Positions 43,144-55,506 of a DNA stretch of 64,000 nucleotides are shown here, piece after piece. The first letter of the stretch is position 1, and each line of letters starts with the position of its first letter. The notes beneath the pieces were generated by a model. The model did not search any database and was not told the origin of the DNA. It was given only the letters and a program-made list of their open reading frames with translations. Source of the DNA: Zygnema cylindricum (taxonomy: Eukaryota > Streptophyta > Zygnematophyceae > Zygnematales > Zygnemataceae); the NCBI GenBank assembly GCA_037447655.1, contig JBBHKE010001558.1, forward strand, positions 62,001 to 126,000, written 5' to 3'. The position numbers and the translations under genes were made by a program.

Positions 43144-44219
43144 ATGGACAAACACGGTGTATCCACTACAGAAATTTTGGCGCAAGTTCTCAAGGAGTTA
43201 GAAAGCGTTAGATTACAGAACGCGCAGCTGAGCAAAACCGTCGCAGCTTTGGAATCTTGTCTTGGTGAGCGACCTCATGGAGGCATGGAGAGGGACTACG
43301 ACGACCGAATTTAAGACTTCCCGACGAGTTCGACCCTGCAAGGCACAAGAACTTGGACACGTGGCTATTCTCCGTTGCGAATTATCTAGAGAATTTTCCT
43401 AGCCTATTGGACCGTGAGAAGATTCACTACGGGAGTGGTCTTTTTAAAGGGGCAGCGGGAGCATGGTGGAGGACTTTGGTGGAGAATGATGATATACTGA
43501 TCGTTTGGGCTCTCTTCATTCAATTCCTTTGTGACGCTTGGCAGTTTGTCAATACGGTCAAGGATGCAAGAGATAAGATCCCGGTGTTAAAGCAACGAAC
43601 TTCGGTGTTGTAGTTTATGCAGCAGTTTTTGGAGTGCAAGGTTCAAATACCTACGATGACGGAGGATGAAGTTGTGGATTGCTACATGAATGGGCTTAAA
43701 TCATCCATTCGTAGGGATGTGGAACAATGGCTTGCTCCGGAAAACACAACTCCTAGTCTCTCGACAATCATTCAGCTTGCAGAGCGGACCAATTCAATCG
43801 ACTTTACCTTCCGTAGACCGTATCATTATGGGTCGAGCAGCGGCAGAAGAGGTCGACGAGACGATGGTCCAACTCCCAAGGAGCTCGGAGCAATTGATGA
43901 GGATAAAGAGGTGGTCAACGTGCTGCGGAAAAAGAAGAAAACTATCAAAACGAAGGCCAACAACTTGTCCCCCGAGGAGCTCCAACGGAGGAGGCAAAAT
44001 GGCTTATGCTTCTAGTGCGGTTCCCCGGACAATATGGCCCGAGAATGTCCAAAACGGGAAGGTCCCATAAAGGGGAAACTTAACGTCATGAGGTTAGCCG
44101 GTGAAGGAGTAGACCCTTTGACATTTCGGGGTCAAATCGAAGTGAGCGCAACTAGCTTCATGGTGGACTCTGGAGCATCGGGAAATTTCATCAACGAGGC
44201 GATGGTGAAAAGGTTATAA
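43144..44219 (+). pseudogene. Chromovirus E gag and protease remnant
   Basis: ATG 43144 opens a coiled-coil-like start (ILAQVLKELESVRLQNAQLS) that stops after 56 codons. The Gag core continues in the next frame (NLDTWLFSVANYLENFPSLL, FKGAAGAWWRTL), then VQIPTMTEDEVVDCYMNGLK and QLAERTNSIDFTFRRP. The zinc knuckle CF*CGSPDNMARECPK has a stop and lacks its His. Protease FMVDSGASGNFI keeps the active-site Asp. Four or more disruptions. Confidence 0.85.
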
Positions 44220-44801
44220 CTTCCTCTCGTGGTGCTTAAGGATCATCAGTCGGCACAGTTGGCCAACTGAAGTTACTTATCTATTACCTATCATACTTCG
44301 TGGTTACGCGTCGGAATCGGGAAATTCCGATGGTACGACACTCTTCATGTATTACCTCTTAGGGACCATGAGGTAATCTTGGAGAAGCCGTGGCTACAAA
44401 AATGAAATCCGACGATCGATTAAAAAAGTGGCGCCATGAGAGTGAAGAAAGGTGAAGAAGAGTTTGAGGTAAAAGCGGGAGCGGGTGGTAAAGGAGCGGA
44501 AGAGGGACACCTACTTTCGGCCTTACAACTTAAGAGGGCACTAAAAAAAAAGGTAAACTATTGGTATGGCGCTCGTCTAGCCCATGGAGGAGGCGAAAGA
44601 GGAGATTCTTGAGGAATGGAAGAAGGACCTGGACTTCGACTCAAAAGAAAGTGACGACCCGGAAAGACTTTCGAAGAGGCCCCAGAAGTCGTGACAAAAC
44701 TTCTCGAGGAGTACGTAGATGTTTTCCCTCGAAGCTCCCCGAGGGCTTACCTCCGAAGCGCGAAGTAGACCACAAGATAGAGCTTGTTCCCGGAGAGGTA
44801 C
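44220..44801 (+). pseudogene. Chromovirus E protease-RT linker, cut by copia C
   Basis: Multiple frames with stops, ending in the pre-RT block (VDHKIELVPGEV) directly at the copia C insertion point. The RT resumes at 57574. Confidence 0.75.
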
Positions 44802-45821
44802 TCTTGAAATTCATAGATTTCTATATTATTTTCTAGGTTTAAAAAATGTTAGGAAAAGAAAAGGACAGACAGCCTGCCTCCACCTCCTCTCTCTAGCCCC
44901 CATACTTGTTGTAGTCCCTGAAGGATAGAGAGGGTGGTTGATCCATGGCTGCCTTAGTTCAACAGGAAGTTATTTTTAGTAGGTTACTAAAAATAGTACA
45001 GACGGACCCGGGATTTGAACGCGATACCTTCGGTTCGTCAAGTTAGCTGATAGCGGTCAGCTTTATCCTACTAGACTAGGACCAATACTAAATGCTATAG
45101 AGTGTGATAGATATATATATACATTTAGAGTGTAAGAAATCCATTTAACTAAAACTAGATACGGCGTGCATAGATACAATTTTTGTACGATATCATTTGA
45201 GAATAAATACCTCGCATTTGTTCAACAACAAAACAAATATCTCGCAAGTAATTATAACGGCTACGATTACGTCTCATTACGAATCCGACGGCGCACGTCA
45301 TCGCCGAAATCTCGGAATGGTCACCTTGGCGTTTTGTGGCGTGGCATGACCTAGAGCCACGTGGAGAGATGACATTCGGTCATAGGAATTCCGAGGAATG
45401 TACGGACAAGTAAAAAACAGACAAGTGTCCACTTAATAGCCTTGTCGTACATAGGCCGTACAAAAGGTACACCGGCAAGAGTACCTTTTGGTACGATACA
45501 GTAATTTGATTGGTCCGTACTTCAGTAGATAGAAGTTATTAGAAGGAATCAGGACTTAGAAAATTTTGGTAGGGAGTCACCTCTCCCTTTGAAAATTTGT
45601 AAAAATTGGCATTTTTTAGTACCTCATAACTTATCGGCTGGTTGGCCGTTTTCAATGATTCTTTTTGCTACGGACTCAGCGGAGTCCAGGCTGCACAGCG
45701 GTGTAGTCAAATTGTCAGTTTGCCTTCTTGGGCAGAAGTGGTCGTGGCTTAAAGTGGGTTAGTTAAATACTATCTAGAGGCTTCCTGTATTCTGTAGTCC
45801 AATGGAGGACACATAATTGAA
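44802..45821 (+). repeat. Copia C 5' LTR
   Basis: Contains CACGTG at 45358-45363 and a GTAC cluster at 45400-45530. Ends ..TAATTGAA, where the sister LTR ends ..GAATTGCA. The PBS GGTTATGGGCCCACC is at 45822-45836. Confidence 0.92.
45001..45085 (-). other. tRNA-like sequence in copia C 5' LTR, antisense
   Basis: On the - strand TAGTCTAGTAGG (45067-45078, fits the A-box consensus), then GGTATCGCGTTCAAATCCCG (B-box GTTCAAATCC at 45011-45020). Confidence 0.6.
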
Positions 45822-45825
45822 GGTT

Positions 45826-46740
45826 ATGGGCCCACCCTCTAGGGTGCCCACCTTCAATGGATCTGGGTTCATCTATTCGGAAGCCATGTTGACGGGAGCT
45901 TTGTGTGAAAAACGATACTGGGGTATCGTAAGTGGACAAGTGAAACGTCCACCTTCGGGAACTCCACCAGGATTTGGGGGAGTAAGGTTTACTGCAACAA
46001 CGACTGCCTTAGCGGAGAAGGCAGATGATGGGGAGAGCAGTGTGTCCGAAGAGGAGAAAGGGAAGGAGACACCCCTCACTCCTATTGCCACAGTATCGGG
46101 AGCGGCGACTGTGAAGACCGTGGAGAATGATACTCAAATGTGGGAGGATGTAAACATGGCTGCCGAGAACTTCATTCTGAGGCACCTCACTCAAGGTTTG
46201 GCCACTCCTCATCTTCACATTTACAAGGCAGAGGAATTGTGGGAGAGTTTGGTGGAGATTTATAGAGCTGGAACTATTCAGGAGCTCCAGTTGGCTGAGC
46301 AAAAGCTATTGAGTTACACTTACAAAGGAGGAAAGATGTTAGATTACTGTAATGATCTTTCTTGTTTGTATATAGAAATGGAAAGTGCCGGGTGGACAGG
46401 TACAATGAAAATGAAAGTTAACACCCTTATCATGAAATTACCAGATGAGTTCGAAAACATAGTGTACCGAGTACAGGGATTGCCTGATAGTTCATGGAAA
46501 TGGAACACAGTAGTCATGATGATACTTGTGCAGGAAAACACAATGGAGATTAGGAGAGGAGGAAAGAGCATTCAAGCTCTAGCAGCAAGAGGGGACCGAT
46601 GGGGGAAGGACCCGAAGAAACCTTATAGAGGGGAAAAAGATCATTCTAGAGGACAGAGGCCCCCAAAGGGTCTTTGTCATTATTGCAAAAAGTAGGGACA
46701 CTTTATCGCAGATTGTGTCAAGCTATCAGAGCTGAGGCTC
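45826..46740 (+). pseudogene. Copia C gag
   Basis: Long open frame from the ATG inside the PBS: MGPPSRVPTFNGSGFIY, CEKRYWGIVSG, MWEDVNMAAENFILRHLTQG, LWESLVEIYRAGTIQELQL, LPDEFENIVYRVQGLPDSSW and KSIQALAARGD. The zinc knuckle reads CHYCKK*GHFIADC: CCHC residues are all present, with one TAG in the middle. About 290 codons precede that stop. Gag of the UBN2/copia type forms the particle and binds RNA. Confidence 0.88.
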
Positions 46741-49108
46741 CAAGAGAACCGTGGAGGGGGTCTTCCGGAGGGAAGAAAAAGGCACTTGTGGTTACAAAAG
46801 TGTCAGGAGAAACCGAGGATGAGTCCTCTGAGGAGGATGGGGAGATTCTTCTTTACGAGAGTCTGGAGGAGAAGGAGATTCCTCGGAGGCAGAAGTGTGC
46901 CCTTGGAGCAATCTGGGAAGCTCCACAGGAAGGATGGATCATCGACTCAGGTGCATCCATGCATATGTGTCGTGATAAAGAACTCTTCACTAAGTTAAGA
47001 AAAATTCCTACCGTAGAGATAGAGTATGGGGATGGGAGGGTGGTTACTACAGATCTTGTGGGATCAGTAGATTTGATAGTCTTAGTGGAGGGTAAGACTT
47101 CTATACTTACATTCTCAGATGTACTTTACATTCCTTAGCTGAGTAAAAATCTTGTCTCTACGTCTGTGTTAGATGACAATGAGTTTGATACCTTAACTAG
47201 AAAGGGAGTCTTTACAGCTAAGTATGGGGATGAAATTTACTTCACAGCAGATAAGGGTAGCCAAGGAATGTTTAGGCTTAATCTGAGTAATGAAAAGAAG
47301 AATGCTTACTATGTTGGTGTTCCTAAGATGATGATTTGGCATAAGCGGTTGGGGCATGTGCATTTTGATAGGTTAAGGGAAATGAAAAAAGTTGGGGTAG
47401 TAGATGGCATTCAGTTTGGGGATAATGAAATGATGGATGGTTGTAGTGGTTGTGCTCAAGGTAAGGCTCATAAACTTCCCTTTCCCAAAGCCACGATATA
47501 TAGAGGTGAGAGTGTGTTAGATTTGGTCCACACAGATATTTGGGGACCTGGAAAAGTACCTTTGGTTGGAGGAAAGAGGTTTATGATGACAGTAACTGAT
47601 GACTGGTCTAGATACTCTAGAGTCTACTTTGTGAAAACAAAATCTGAAGCATCAACTTACTTCAAAGAATATAAAGCTTGGAGTGAAAAGTTGCATGAAA
47701 CCCCCATTAAGAGGATAATGAGTGATAATGGGGGGGAATATACCTCTAACGAGTTTGAGGAATATCTGAGAGATGAGGGAGTGCAGCACCAGAAAACTGT
47801 ACCATATAACGCGGAACAAAATGGGATAGCTGAGAGGCTGAATCGAACACTAGGAGATAGTGTACGCAGTATGTTGGCTGACAAGAAAATAAGAAAGAGA
47901 TTTTGGGCAGAAGCAATGAACTGTGCCAACTACATCAAGAATAGAGTCCTTACCTCAGCTGTAAAGGGAGTGACACCTTAAAAGATATGGGTTGGAAGGA
48001 AACCAGATATCTCACACCTTAAAGTATTTGGTTGCCAAGTTTACAGTCTTGACACGGATAGGAAAAACTAGAAACTAGATGCTAAGGGAAAACATGGATA
48101 CTTTGTGGGATATGATGAGGATGTTAAGGGATATAGAGTCTATGACTTAGCAAAGAAAGATATCATTCTGGTCAAACACTTAGTTGTCATGGATGAAGGG
48201 AAGTCATTTGACCCCTTCAAATATACAAAGAAGATAAGAATCGGATTTGAGTCTGAAAGTGAAGAGAACTCGGTTGTTCCCGAAAGAGACATGAGTGAAA
48301 CCGTGATTGCAGATTCAGGGGAGATACGAGATACGGGAGACTCACCGGAAACCTCTCCTATGGATTTCGAGGACACAGAAGAAGCGGGAACGGAACCGGC
48401 TTCCATGGACAGGGGAGCCGATGAGACAGTGAGAAGAAACCCAAGACTTCCATCCATTCCAGCTTCGGAGTTTGAGGGAGGAAGGAGGAGCAGCAAAAGG
48501 ATACAAGAAAAACAGGCCGCTCATAAGGTAACTAAGCTGTCTCACCCAGATGAGCCTCAGTCTTACTCGGAGGCAGTGAATAGTCCAGAGAAAGAAAGAT
48601 GGATTAGAGCCATAAACGATGAGATGGCTTCTATCATGGAAGCAAATACTTGGGAACTAGCGGATTGTCCTCCAGACAGAAAACTTATTGGGTGTAAATG
48701 GGTATTTAAACTAAAACTGAACCCAGATAATACAATTGAGAGGTATAAGGCTCGATTGGTAGCGAAGGGGTTCACCCAAAAAGAGGGGATTGACTATGAG
48801 GAGACCTTTGCTCCAGTTGTTCGGTTTCCATCGGTAAGGATTCTCCTCAGTCTGGCGGCAGCAGAGACATGGAAATACACCAGATGGACATTAAGACTGC
48901 TTTTCTTAATGGTGAGTTAGAGGAAGAAATTTTTATGAGGCAACCCGAGGGGATTGTGGAAGAAGGAGAAGAGAGCAAAGCCTGCAGGCTCATAAAGTCC
49001 TTATATGGACTGAAACAGGCTCCCCGACAGTGGAATAAGAAACTAGATGAGTTTCTCACCGACCTGGGATACATCCGGATCAGCTTTGACCATTCTATCT
49101 ATATGTTT
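46741..49108 (+). pseudogene. Copia C protease, integrase and first part of RT
   Basis: Protease WIIDSGASMHMC intact, then one stop after LYIP. Integrase 47166-47981 is complete: HKRLGHVHFDRL/CSGCAQGKAH zinc site, and catalytic HTDIWGP, MSDNGGEY and EQNGIAERLNRT. A stop follows VKGVTP. 48105-48900 holds the acidic linker and RT start (WELADCPPDRKLIGCKWVFK, GFTQKEGIDYEETFAPVVRF). A frameshift at about 48868 leads to MDIKTAFLNGELEEEIFMRQ and GLKQAPRQWNKKLDEFL, up to the point where copia D enters, just before the YVDD block. Confidence 0.9.
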
Positions 49109-50129
49109 CGTAAAAATTAATGATCCATTTAAATTATTTTCTAGGTCTAAATAGAAATATAGAAAGAAGCCGAGGCAGTCTACCTCTAACTTCTCTCTCC
49201 AACTCTCAAATTTGTCGCAGTCACTAAGAAATTAGAGAGGGAGCTAGAGCCATGGCTACCTAGGCTATCTAGAGGTTTACGGGAAATATATATTAGTTAG
49301 GGGTTTATTTACTAAAAGGTATGTGTAGGCCACAGGATTTGATCATGGTACCTACCGGACATAAGACAGCCGGTAGCCTGTAGCCTTAGCCGTTAAGTCT
49401 TTAACTAGTGTTACGTACTATATGGTTTGATATTTAATTAAACATTATCAGGTAGGATAATTCATTTAACTTTAACTGTTTACGGGATACATAGATCTAG
49501 TAATGTAAAAGTACGGATTACGGTATGGATAAGAAACCAATACCGCGCATTTATTTCTACGGCTACGATTAAATGTGAATTTAATCGGACGGCCGCAAGT
49601 AACGCCGAGATCGCGGAAGAGGATTTCGACGGTTTTTGGTCATCGCCAAATCGGATGACACTTGGCGGAATGCCATTGGATCGCGGCACCTCCGAGGATT
49701 AAAGGAGCGAATCTGGTCATACCACGTGTCGACATTTAGGCCATGTCGTACAATGTCCGTACAGAAACTACATCGACAGCTGTACTTTTGTGTACGGAAC
49801 TGTAATCTGATTGGCTTTGTACATCACTAGATAGAGTCTGTGAGAGAGACAAAACTTAGAAAATTAGGAGATAGGACCCTCTCTCCCACACAGCTTCTGT
49901 ACAAAAGGTCAACTTTGACCCCTCATAACTTACTGCTTAGGGTAGCAAATTCGGAGATTCTTTTTGCTATCGACTCAGGGGAGTCTTGTCTTTACAGGGT
50001 GAAGGTGGTCAAAGTTATTGTCTGCTACGGTGGCAGTTGTTTTTTCTGAAACACAAAGGGGTAAAGGTTATCCTAGAGGCTTCTTGGAAGCTGTCCACTC
50101 TAAGGACTTATAGAGGTCTCAGAGTTTCA
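49109..50129 (+). repeat. Copia D 5' LTR
   Basis: CGTAAAAATTAATGATCC...GAGTTTCA. CACGTG at 49723-49728, GTAC cluster at 49747-49830. PBS GGTTATGGGCCCC at 50130 has lost symmetry at its end. Confidence 0.92.
49325..49405 (-). other. tRNA-like sequence in copia D 5' LTR, antisense
   Basis: On the - strand AAGACTTAACGGCTAAGGC, then GGTACCATGATCAAATCCTG. Confidence 0.5.
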
Positions 50130-51110
50130 GGTTATGGGCCCCACTCTACGTTACTAATATTTAATGTAACAGGCTTCATATACTGGGAAAGTATGATGAT
50201 ACGAGCTCTATGCGAAAAAAGGTACTGGGGGATAGTGAGAAGACGGTTGGGGCGTCCATCAAGTCTTAGAATCCCTCTAGGGTTTAGAGGAAGCAGATTC
50301 ACCAAGAAAGAGGATCCACCTTCAACGGAGGAAACAAAAGAATGAGAGGTGGTGGATAAAGGAAAGGAGAAGGAGGAGACCACACCAATAGCAACTGGTT
50401 CGGCATTCATGTCACTTGTTTCGAGGAACAAAGAGAATGATACTCAAACCTGGGACTTCAACAATATGGCGGCAAAGCACTTCATCCTATGCCATCTCAC
50501 TGAAGGACTTGCATGTCCTCATTTGCAGGTAGAAAGGGCATCCGATCTTTAGATGGCTCTCATAGAGATGTACCGAAGTGGTACGATTCAGCAACAACAG
50601 TTGGTTGATCACAAAGTTAAGGAGTATGTATACAAAGGGGGGAAGATGTTGGATTTTTGCAATGAGCTTGCTACACTCTTCATGGAGCTAGAGAGTGCGG
50701 GGAAAGATTTTAGTGAAAAAGAAAAGGTTAACTGTTTACTGATGAAGTTACCCGATGAGTTCGAGAACATAGTCAACCGTGTGCAGGACTTGTCGACTCA
50801 AGGTGGATATGGAACTCAGTGGTTGGGATGATTCTCGTTCGGGAGAATACGATTGAGATCCAAAGTTGAGGAAAGAGTGGCCAAGCCTTGGCAATTGCGA
50901 CCGATCGGAGGAACAAGGATTCTCACAAACTGGTCGGAAACTATGGGGGGAGGGAGCACAAAAATGAGAGCGACGAGTTCAGACCAAGGGCTCCCAAAGG
51001 TTTATGTCATTTTTGTAAGAAACCTGGGCACTATATGGCAGAGTGCACTAAGCTAACCGAGCTTCGGTTAAAGGAGGGGCAAACCGGTGGTACCCTAAGA
51101 GGAAAGAAAA
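50130..51110 (+). pseudogene. Copia D gag
   Basis: Segments in three frames: GFIYWESMMIRALCEKRYWG, NDTQTWDFNNMAAKHFILCH, TIQQQQLVDHKVKEYVYKGG, LPDEFENIVNRVQDLSTQG, then CHFCKKPGHYMAEC, a complete CX2CX4HX4C zinc knuckle. Stops at about 50343 and 50550; frameshifts near the PBS and at about 50800. Confidence 0.88.
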
Positions 51111-52890
51111 AGGCCCTTGTGACACAAGTACATGAGGCGGATTCTGAGGACGAGGACGATGAGCTCCTTTTAGATGAGGAGTTGGAGGCGAAAAACGAGG
51201 TCGAAATTCCACGAAGGCAAAAATGTGCTTACGCTGGATTGAAAGGTGAAGCAAGCTGGATTGTAGATTCATGTGCCTCCATGCACATGTGTAAAGATAG
51301 GCACCTGTTCACTAAGATAAGAAATATTCCCACCGTAGAGATAGAGTACGGGGATGGGAGGATAGTCACCATTACTCTTGTAGGATCGGTAGATTTGAAA
51401 GTGTTAGTAGAAGGAAAGATATCCATAGTAACATTCTCCGATAAATTGTTTATTCTGGAGCTGAACAAAAACCTCATCTCTACATCCGTGTTAGATGATA
51501 AGGGTTTTTTTACTAGCACTAGGGAAGGAGTCTTTACTGCTAGTTTTGAGGAGGATGTCTATTTCATTGTTGAGAAAGGTAGCCATGGGATGTTTAGGCT
51601 GGTTTTAAGTAATGAAAAGAAGAAACTTTATTATGCTGGTGTTCATGATATTATGATGTGGCATAAGAGGCTTGGGCATGTGAATCTAGACAAGTTAAGA
51701 GAGATGAAAAAGATGGGAGTGGTGGAAGGGATTAAGTTTAGTGAGAATGATAATATAAGTGATTGTAGTGGATGTGCTCAAGGTAAAACACACAGATTAC
51801 CCTTTCCTATAACAGCCACCTATAAGGGAGAAAATATTCTGGATCTAGTACACACAGATATTTGGGGACCGGCTAAAGTGCCCTCACCGGGGGGGAAGAG
51901 ATTTATGATGACTATCACTGATGATTGGTCTCGGTATTCCCGAGTGTATTTTTTGAAAAACAAGTCCGAAGCTCAGGATTGTTTTAGACAATATAAAGCA
52001 TGGAGCGAAAAACTCCATGAAACTCCAATCAAGAGAATAAGGAGTGACAATGGTGGAGAGTATACTTCTTACCAGTTTGAGGATTTTCTGAGGGAAGATG
52101 GGGTCCAACACCAAAAGACAGTTCCAGAAAAAACCCGGAACATAATGGGGTAGCTGAAAGGTTAAATAGAACACTAAGTGATAGTGCTAGAAGTATGTTG
52201 TGAGATAAGAAGATAGGAAAAAAGTTTTGGGCAGAAGCAATGAACTGTGCTAATTACCTCAAAAATAGAGTACTTACTTCAGCTATAAAAGATCAAACAC
52301 CTTATGAGAGATGGACAGGCCGGAAACCAGACTTATCTCACTTAAAGGTTTTCGGCAGTCAAGTATTCAGTCTAGATACAGATCAGTCTAATTGGAAGCT
52401 AGATCCTAAAGGAAAACCGGGATACTTATTAGGATATGATGAGGATGTTAAAGTATATAAATATTATGATCTAAAAAAAGAAGATATAATCTTAGTAAAG
52501 CATCTAGTAGTTATGGATGAAGGAAAGTCTGTGGATCCCTTCAAATATACAAAGTCAGTAAAAATCAGATTTGAGTCAGAAATTCCGATGACTTTGAGCT
52601 CCCTTACTATCCAGGTTTTAGAGACGATGACATTCTTGCATATACAAATCAGACCGAAAAGGACTCGGCTATGGAAACTCCAGTGACAACTCTACCCGAA
52701 GCGGAAGACGTGGTGGAAATTGATTCAGAATCATGGGATAGGGGAGAAGCCGAGATTGTTCGAAAGAATCCACGAGAACCATCTATTCCAGACTCAGATT
52801 TTGAGAAGGGAAAGAGAAGTAGCAAAAGACTAGAAGAAAAAACAGGTTAATAACAAGGTAACTAAACTATCTCATCAAGATGAACCTCAA
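51111..52890 (+). pseudogene. Copia D protease and integrase
   Basis: Contiguous with the zinc knuckle frame up to 52153. Protease site is WIVDSCASMHMC: the Asp is kept but the invariant Gly of DSGA is Cys. Integrase HKRLGHVNLDKL/CSGCAQGKTH, HTDIWGP and RSDNGGEY are intact. A frameshift at about 52130 precedes VAERLNRT; one stop lies in SML*DKK. 52240-52686 gives the integrase C-terminal region (KPDLSHLKVFGSQVF, LLGYDEDVK). A frameshift then affects the acidic linker. Confidence 0.9.
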
Positions 52891-54470
52891 ACTTATGGAG
52901 AGGGGATGACTTGTCCTGAAAGAAACCGGTGGAAGACAGCCATCAATGAGGAGATGGCCTCAATTATGGCAGCCGATACTTGGGAGCTGGTGGATTGTCC
53001 ATCTAACCGAAAACCAATCGGTTGTAAGTGGGTTTTCAAATTAAAACTGAACCCAGATAACACAATCGAGCACTACAAGGCCAGATTAGTGGCAAAGGGG
53101 TTTACACAAAAGGAGGGAATTGACTACGAGGAAACCTTTGTCCCGGTGGTCAGATTTCCCTCCGTCCGCATACTTCTTAGTTTAGCAGCAGCAGAAGAAA
53201 TGGAAGTGCACCAGATGGACATCAAGACAGCCTTTTTGCATGGAGAATTGGAAGAGGAGATCTTCATGCGACAACCCGAAGGGTTTGTGGAGGAAGGAGA
53301 GGAGAGTAAGGTATGTCGGCTGATTAAATCTCTTTATGGTTTGAAACAGGCGCCTCGACAATGGAATAAGAAGCTTGATGAGTTTCTTACCAGTCTGGGA
53401 TATATCCGGATTAGCTCAAATAACTGAATCTATGTTTTTGAAGATGAGGAAGGTTTTAAATTTATTGCAATTTATGTTGATGATTTGCTTGTTTTAAGTA
53501 AATCAATGGAAAAAAAATAATAAACTGAAAACCGATCTTAAGGGGAGATTTGAAATGAAGGATATGGGGGAAGCAAAATATATTTTGGGGATTCAAGTAG
53601 AGAGAGACCGAAAAAGAAAAATTATAAGATTGACTCAAAAAGAAGCAATAGGGAACATGCTTGAAAAATTTCAGATGGATAAAGCTAATAGTTGTATAAC
53701 TCCAATGGAGTTGAAGAAGGAAAGTGAGGGGAGTGAGGAAGGATTCATAGTCTTACACGAGGAATTATCTCCTGAAGAACAAAAGTTCATGCAGACTATT
53801 CGTTATAGGCATGTAGTGGGAAGTCCAATCTATTTTATGAATTGTACCCAGCCGGATTTAGCTACAGCTGTAGGAGTGCTGAGTAGAAGTCTAAATGCTC
53901 CCACTAAGAGGGATTGGGAGGCATCTAAGAGAGTCGTTAGATATTTGATAGGAACTAGGGATCTATGGTTGCATTTGGGTGGGGAGAATACTGACATCAC
54001 TACTTGGAGTGATGCCAGTTATGGTGATGCTCCGATGAGGAGATGCACTTCTGGATATGTAATATATATAGGTGATGGGGCTTGCTGTTGGAGTAGCAAA
54101 CAACAAAAAGTTATTGCTCAGTCCACCATGGAGGTTAAGTATATGGCCTCTTGCTCTGCTGTAAAAGAATTGATGTGGGTGAAGTCTTTGCTTGGTGAGC
54201 TTGGTCACCTTAAGAGTGGTGTGCATAATATTTTTTGTGATAATGAGGCAACAATCGCTATTTTTGCCAATCGTAAACATCATTTTAAAGCCAAACACAT
54301 GGACATTAGACTCAACTTTGTTACTGAGAAAGTAAAAAACAAAATACCCAGTTTAGAGTACCGACCAGATAGTGAGATGGTAGCAGATATGATGACCAAA
54401 CCTGTGCCTTCCCCTATGCTAATTTTCTACAAGGAGAACTGTGTCTGAAATTAAAGATTGACTAGAAAAT
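52891..54470 (+). pseudogene. Copia D reverse transcriptase and RNase H
   Basis: 52906-53427 is open: WELVDCPSNRKPIGCKWVFK, GIDYEETFVPVVRFPSVRIL, MDIKTAFLHGELEEEIFMRQ, YGLKQAPRQW. After a TGA (ISSNN*), IAIYVDDLLVLSKS is intact at about 53466-53508, then a one-base slip. From 53555 the frame is open to 54448: RT C-terminus and RNase H with WSDASYGD, STMEVKYMAS, FCDNEATIAIF and KHMDIRLNFV. The polypurine tract AAAATAAGGGGAG precedes the LTR at 54479. Confidence 0.9.
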
Positions 54471-54478
54471 AAGGGGAG

Positions 54479-55506
54479 TGTAGAAATTAATGATCCATTT
54501 AAATTATTTTCTAGTTCTAAATTGAAATATAGAAAGAAGCCGAGGCAGTCTACCTCTAACTTCTCTCTCCAACTCTCAAACTTGTCTCAATCACTGAGAA
54601 ATTGGAGAGGGAGCTAGAGCCATGGCTACCTAAGCTAACCAGAGGTTTACGGGATTATATATTAGTTAGGGGTTTTATTACTAAAAAGATATGGTGTGGC
54701 TTCATGATTTGATCCTTGTACCTACCGGCCGGTAGGCAGCCGATAGATGGTAGCCTTAGCCGTTAAGTCTTTATCGAGTGTTACGTAATATATGGTATGA
54801 TATTTATTTAAATGTTATTCAGTAGGAAAATTCATTTAACTATAACTGATTACGGGACACGTAGATCCATAATTGTAAAAGTACGGATTGCGGTACGGAT
54901 AAGAAACCAATACCGCGCATTTGTTTCTTTATAGAAAATGATATCGCACATGTATTTATTACGGCTACGATTAAATATGAATTTAATCAGACGGCCGGAT
55001 TAACGCCGAGATAGCGGAAGAGGATTTCGGCGGTTTATGACATCGCCACATCGGATGACATGTGGCGAAATAACATTGGATCGCGGCATCTCCGAGGATT
55101 ACGGGAACAAATCCGGACATACCACGTGTCGATATTTAGGCCATGTACACCGGCAGCTGTACTTTTGTGTGCGGAGCTGCATTCAAATTGGCTCCGTACA
55201 TCAATAGATAGAGTCCTTGAGAGAGATAAGACTTATAAAAATTTGGAATAGGACCCTCTCTCCCAGAGAGCTTCTGTACAAAAGGTCAACTTTGACCCTC
55301 CATAACTTACTGCTCAGGGGAGCAAATTCAGAGATTCTTTTTGCTATCGACTCAGGGGAGTCTTTTCTTCAAAGGGGTGAAGTTGTTCAGTGTTTTTGTC
55401 TGCTAGGGTGATAGTTATTTTTTCTGAAACACAAAGGGGTTAGGGTTATCCTAGAGGCTTCTTGGAAGCTGTCCACTCTGAGGACTTATGGAGGTCCCAG
55501 AGTTTC
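54479..55506 (+). repeat. Copia D 3' LTR
   Basis: TGTAGAAATTAATGATCC...GAGTTTC. Missing about 20 bp of the GTAC block relative to the 5' LTR near 55145. Its tRNA-like block is at 54700-54772. Confidence 0.92.
54700..54772 (-). other. tRNA-like sequence in copia D 3' LTR, antisense
   Basis: On the - strand AAGACTTAACGGCTAAGGCT, then GGTACAAGGATCAAATCATG. Confidence 0.5.

Larger units (their letters stand above)
49109..55506 (+). mobile_element. Copia element D inside copia C, TGTTT target duplication
   Basis: LTRs 49109-50129 and 54479-55506. Perfect TGTTT at 49104-49108 and 55507-55511. The copia C reading frame is contiguous across the site when D and one TGTTT are ignored, which proves the order of insertion. 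Internal region about 4.3 kb, same family as the young derivative I. Terminal TG of the left LTR is CG, and the final A of the right LTR is missing. Several stops and frameshifts. Confidence 0.95.
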
